Shown here one piece after another: positions 5,766 to 8,887 of a stretch of DNA of 8,887 bases (positions within the stretch are counted from its first letter, which is position 1; the number at the start of each line of letters is the position of its first letter). Made by a program: the position numbers and the translations under genes. A model generated the notes under the pieces. That model did not search any database. It was not told the DNA's origin and saw only the letters and a program-made list of their open reading frames with translations. Source of the stretch: an uncultured Bacteroidales bacterium (GTDB taxonomy: Bacteria; Bacteroidota; Bacteroidia; Bacteroidales; UBA932); NCBI GenBank assembly GCA_946405485.1, contig CAMJHJ010000092.1, forward strand, positions 1 through 8,887, in the 5' to 3' direction.

Positions 5766-7672
5766 TCTGCTTTACAAGACTTCCGGGGATTGCCGCCGAG
5801 CTGCGACCATCCTTCGGCAGGGCCGGTGGCTGATCCCTTCACGGAGAAGAGGGTTACCTTGCCGTCCTTCATGCCGGTGCAGTAGATGGTGCCGTCCGGG
5901 CTGATCGTCGGTGAGGTACGCAGGGATGTGCCCAGAGCGATTTCGGATGCACGGGTACCGTCCGGTTTGACTTTGACCAGTTTGGCTACCGTCTGGACGC
6001 CATCCACAACCTCAGACTCGTTGAAATAGACATAGCCCTGGTTGTCCACCGCCGGGCTTCCCCAGACGGTGAAGACATCACTGCTGACAGGGAGGAACCA
6101 CTTCTTGGAGCCGTTCGGATCAACGGCTGTCAGACCATTGTGGGTCGTGGCATAGACAGTCCCATTCCCGTCCAGGGCGACGCCGAGGCTGGAATAGCGT
6201 TTCGTGTTGCCGTCCAGTTCGAGCGTCCACTCTGGCTTGATGCCGTCCGTCTGGCTGAACTTATTGAGATCATAGCACATCAGGACGCCCTGGCCGCCGT
6301 TGGATTTACCATACAGGACATAAACCCGGTTGGCGCCGTCGATGGCCATGTAAGTGGTTTGGCTGTTCAGCGTGGTAGTACCGCTATAGGTGAATCCCAG
6401 CATGAACTTATCACGTCCACCGTCCGTTCCATAGTGTTTCCACTGTCCATCTTCTTTCCAGAGGAGACGCGTGCCGTAGCTGTCGTCCGTATGGACCAGG
6501 ATGGTTTCTTCCTTGGTCGCGGCGAAACCGCCGTGGGAGCCGCGCTTGACCCGGACGACCTGGTCGAAGGAACCGGTGGCTTTGTTCAAGATCGCGCCAT
6601 TGTCCTTGAACGGTTTGCCCGTCCAGAGGTCATCATCGGTCGGATTGGACTTGGTGGCCAGGAAGATCTTCTCATCCAGGATGACAGGGATCACATTGAT
6701 GTACTTGGCATTTCTCCAAGGGAAATACCACTTCTGGGTACCGTCGGGATTCACGGCATAGACACCGGATTCATTGTCCGCAGTGCCTCCGTTTTCATTG
6801 TAGGCGAGGGCCAGGAAGATCGTTCCGTCCTTATCCACGGAAGGCGTGCAGGAGGAACCGGTCTTGGTACCGTCATTGCTGCGGGGGTTCGGATTGTGCA
6901 GGTTGGCGTCAAAGACCCATTTCTGGTTGCCGTCCGGATCGAAGGCGACCAGGTGCAGGCCGCTGGAGAAAGCATAGACCACGCTGCCATCGGCGTTGGT
7001 GGCCGGTGAAGTGAATTTGGTGTATGCTTCGGAGTCGTTGTCGAAAGGCTTGGCCCAGGCGAGTTCGAGCGAATTAGGGCTCTTTGCCACATGGATGGTT
7101 TTGGTCGTGGAAGCCTTCTTGCGCTGGTTGTCCGTGACGGTGAGGGTGACTTCGATGTCGCCGAATTCGTTGAAGGTAAACTTCGGATTCTGCTCGGTCA
7201 CCGTATTGGCGCCGATCTTCCACTCCCAGGCGACGACACTGCCGTCCGGGTCCGCAGATTTGTCGGTGAACTGCACTTCATCGCCGGCGACGATGCCCTC
7301 GGCGGGTGTCCATTCGAAATCAGGTACCGGGCTGTTATTGGTGTCCTGGATCGTGATGATTTTGGTGCAGGTGCCGGACACGTTTTCATTGGTAACAGCC
7401 GTAAGCGTGATCTCTTTTTCGCCGACCGTATCGAAAGAAATCGGGTCCTCGAGCTGCTTGCCCCACTTATAGCCAGTGCCCCAGTCCCATTTGCACGCGA
7501 CGATGATGTCGTTGATGGCGACGGAGGTATTCGTGATTTTGATATCCTCATAAAGCTCATAGACCTCTTTGTCGGTGGTAAAATCCGCAGTTACCGAAAT
7601 CTTCGGCTTGGTGCAGGACGCCAGCGCGAAAAGGGACAGCGAGAAGAGGATGATTTTCTCAATGCTTTTCAT
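5762..7672 (-). CDS. Lipoprotein with two PKD domains and a PQQ-type beta-propeller; candidate surface glycan-binding protein
   Basis: A 636-residue exported lipoprotein: hydrophobic signal, then lipobox LASC with C20. Two Ig-like PKD domains follow, at about 28-108 (degenerate core WDWGTG) and 116-197 (DPDGSVVAWEW, then FGDIEVTLTVTDN, close to the consensus). The rest, about 200-636, is a beta-propeller. It shows repeated strand signatures such as CTPSVDKDGTIFLA (275-288), GSPAVDNQGYVYF (538-550) and TSPTISPDGTIYC (586-598), and turn motifs NPDGTQKWYF (308-317) and DPNGSKKWFL (518-527), as in PQQ/BamB-like propellers. No catalytic residues are recognised, so binding is the likely role. It sits directly after SusD, where PULs usually place SusE/F-type glycan-binding proteins. 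A TTG at 7678 would extend the frame by two residues, but the ATG at 7672 gives a typical lysine-containing signal start, 15 bases after the SusD stop. C60 and C102 could form a disulphide in the first PKD domain. Confidence 0.85.
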   Translation of the reverse strand: MKSIEKIILFSLSLFALASCTKPKISVTADFTTDKEVYELYEDIKITNTSVAINDIIVACKWDWGTGYKWGKQLEDPISFDTVGEKEITLTAVTNENVSGTCTKIITIQDTNNSPVPDFEWTPAEGIVAGDEVQFTDKSADPDGSVVAWEWKIGANTVTEQNPKFTFNEFGDIEVTLTVTDNQRKKASTTKTIHVAKSPNSLELAWAKPFDNDSEAYTKFTSPATNADGSVVYAFSSGLHLVAFDPDGNQKWVFDANLHNPNPRSNDGTKTGSSCTPSVDKDGTIFLALAYNENGGTADNESGVYAVNPDGTQKWYFPWRNAKYINVIPVILDEKIFLATKSNPTDDDLWTGKPFKDNGAILNKATGSFDQVVRVKRGSHGGFAATKEETILVHTDDSYGTRLLWKEDGQWKHYGTDGGRDKFMLGFTYSGTTTLNSQTTYMAIDGANRVYVLYGKSNGGQGVLMCYDLNKFSQTDGIKPEWTLELDGNTKRYSSLGVALDGNGTVYATTHNGLTAVDPNGSKKWFLPVSSDVFTVWGSPAVDNQGYVYFNESEVVDGVQTVAKLVKVKPDGTRASEIALGTSLRTSPTISPDGTIYCTGMKDGKVTLFSVKGSATGPAEGWSQLGGNPRKSCKAE

Positions 7673-7687
7673 ATACAAGATCGTTTA

Positions 7688-8887
7688 TCATTTCCACCCG
7701 GGGTTCTGATTGAGATTATCATTCTTCTGGATGACATTCTCAGGAACCGGATAAATGTACATGTTATCGTTCCATTTGCGGGGCATCTCATACCCCAGCA
7801 GGTAACCGCCGGCAGGGTCGTCGGCGATCTTGACGGCCTTCTGATGCTCGTTCAGTGTCATTGCAATGGACTTGTATGTACCCGTCTTCTGATAGTTGGC
7901 ATCCGCGGTCACATAGACATCATATTCGCCGTCGCCGTTGAGGTCGACCGGGGCGTCCAGGGCCGGAATATAGACACCGTCCCAAGGGGCGGTCTCCCAG
8001 TCCTTGCCGCAGGCCCAGCGCTTGAGGTCGTTGAGACGGAAACCTTCGAGGATGAGCTCGATGGCCCGCTCGCGGCGTACCTCGAGGATGACCGGGCTGG
8101 TGACATTGGGATAGAAGGTCTGCTGGAGATAGGTATCCACGACGGTGGGGAGTTTATCCAGGTCACCGCCGGTGATGCCGGCGCGGCGACGGAGGGCGCC
8201 GATGGTCTCGGACCAGTCGTCGGCGGTAATCGTACCCAGCTCCGCCTTGGCCTCCGCATAGTTCAGCAGCACTTCGGCGTAGCGCAACAGCGGGACGTCA
8301 TTGTCGTTGGTACGGCCGTTGTCGTAACCCACATCATCCATTACATATTTCGTGTACTGATAGCCGGTCAGCGACAGGCTCATGTCCGTAGCAGTCCGGA
8401 TGAACTTGCCAGTGGCATCTTTCCGGGTATAATCCGCGCCGCGGATGGTCTGGCACAGGCGGGCGTCACGTCCGGCAGTCTCCTGCACGAAGGTCTTGTA
8501 GGCGCCGGTCGGGGTCTTCTCGTTGTAGATGGAGCCGTCGGCATTGAGGTAGGTCTTGGCGAAGGCGCGCGTCATCGACAGATGCGGGCCATAAGAGGTA
8601 GAATTGTAATACCAGTTGGCTTCACCCAGTACGGAGAGATCCTTGCTCTGCGTATAGGCCAGCATCACCTCTTCGGTAACCGGATTATCACTGATAAACA
8701 GTTCGCGGTAGGCGCCGCGACCGCCTGTCTCATAAGCGGTGCCCGTATGGAGCCTGTACGGACCCTCATCCATGATTCTCTTGGCGGCGTCAGCCGCGGC
8801 CTGCAGCAATTCGTTGGCAGAAATGGTGCAACCCTGCAGGTACTGGCTTCCGAACTGGCTTCCGCTCGCGTGATACTTGCGGAACGT
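7688..8887 (-). CDS. SusD/RagB-family outer-membrane glycan-binding lipoprotein, N terminus beyond window
   Basis: The final 399 residues of a SusD-like protein; the frame stays open through the window end, so the lipoprotein signal and first TPR helices are outside. The segment shows the family hallmarks of the C-terminal half: LLRYAEVLLNYAEAKAELG (200-218 of the visible part), LRRRAGI (232-238), the highly conserved LEVRRERAIELILEGFRLND (268-287) followed by LKRW, and the closing YPVPENVIQKND...NQNPGWK. SusD proteins sit as lids on a SusC TonB-dependent transporter and hand oligosaccharides to it; a susC gene would be expected immediately upstream, beyond 8887. About 130-200 residues are probably missing, judging by usual family length. 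A Ca-loop-like DLNGDGEYD lies at 315-323. It is the first visible gene of the minus-strand cluster. A TTG at 8809 is not a credible start because homologous helical sequence continues upstream of it. Confidence 0.95.
   Translation of the reverse strand, partial: TFRKYHASGSQFGSQYLQGCTISANELLQAAADAAKRIMDEGPYRLHTGTAYETGGRGAYRELFISDNPVTEEVMLAYTQSKDLSVLGEANWYYNSTSYGPHLSMTRAFAKTYLNADGSIYNEKTPTGAYKTFVQETAGRDARLCQTIRGADYTRKDATGKFIRTATDMSLSLTGYQYTKYVMDDVGYDNGRTNDNDVPLLRYAEVLLNYAEAKAELGTITADDWSETIGALRRRAGITGGDLDKLPTVVDTYLQQTFYPNVTSPVILEVRRERAIELILEGFRLNDLKRWACGKDWETAPWDGVYIPALDAPVDLNGDGEYDVYVTADANYQKTGTYKSIAMTLNEHQKAVKIADDPAGGYLLGYEMPRKWNDNMYIYPVPENVIQKNDNLNQNPGWK

Noticed and set aside
6140..7009. 289-codon plus-strand open frame opposite the propeller gene
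   Set aside because: Composition follows the repeated propeller blades on the other strand, with no credible protein features.
7676..7678. TTG start for the PKD-propeller lipoprotein
   Set aside because: An ATG two codons later gives a standard lipoprotein signal; no ribosome binding site favours the TTG.
1..8887. CRISPR arrays, tRNA or rRNA genes, insertion sequences, toxin-antitoxin or phage genes
   Set aside because: None seen: no spaced direct repeats, no transposase or integrase motifs, and almost all bases are taken up by the six genes described.

Overview
The window reads as part of a polysaccharide utilization locus (PUL) from a fairly GC-rich member of the Bacteroidota, most likely a Bacteroidales lineage. 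Four things support this: a SusD/RagB-type lipoprotein, lipoprotein signals with Bacteroidota-style lipoboxes, almost no Shine-Dalgarno sequences ahead of starts, and a TAnnTTTG-type -7 promoter element. The species cannot be named from the sequence. Coding density is very high: the only gap of note is 69 bases, and no stretch of 300 bases lacks a gene.

Layout. A plus-strand gene (1-893, truncated by the window start) encodes a protein like NAD(P)-dependent glycerol-3-phosphate dehydrogenase. Everything else is on the minus strand and is read right to left. The order is: the C-terminal 399 residues of a SusD-like glycan-binding lipoprotein (8887-7688); a lipoprotein with two PKD domains and a PQQ-type beta-propeller (7672-5762); a lipoprotein of the endonuclease/exonuclease/phosphatase (EEP) fold (5765-4743, ATGA overlap with the previous stop); a secreted GH3 glycoside hydrolase (4673-2193); and a FAD-dependent oxidoreductase with a twin-arginine signal (2188-890, four bases after the GH3 stop). 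A likely internal promoter before the GH3 gene could divide the cluster into a binding module (SusD, PKD-propeller, EEP) and an enzyme module (GH3, FAD oxidoreductase).

How the genes may work together (inference). The SusD-like protein and the PKD-propeller protein would capture a glycan or glycoconjugate at the cell surface. The EEP lipoprotein would cut a phosphoester or similar bond. The GH3 enzyme would release terminal sugars, and the exported flavoenzyme would oxidise a released sugar or aglycone. All five products carry an export signal or, for the truncated SusD, belong to an exported family. The substrate is unknown. The combination of a propeller-type accessory protein, an EEP enzyme and a Tat-exported flavoenzyme is the most unusual aspect of the window.

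The cluster ends tail-to-tail with the dehydrogenase-like gene, the two stop codons overlapping in four bases. A good rho-independent terminator for the minus-strand operon lies inside the coding sequence of the opposing gene.
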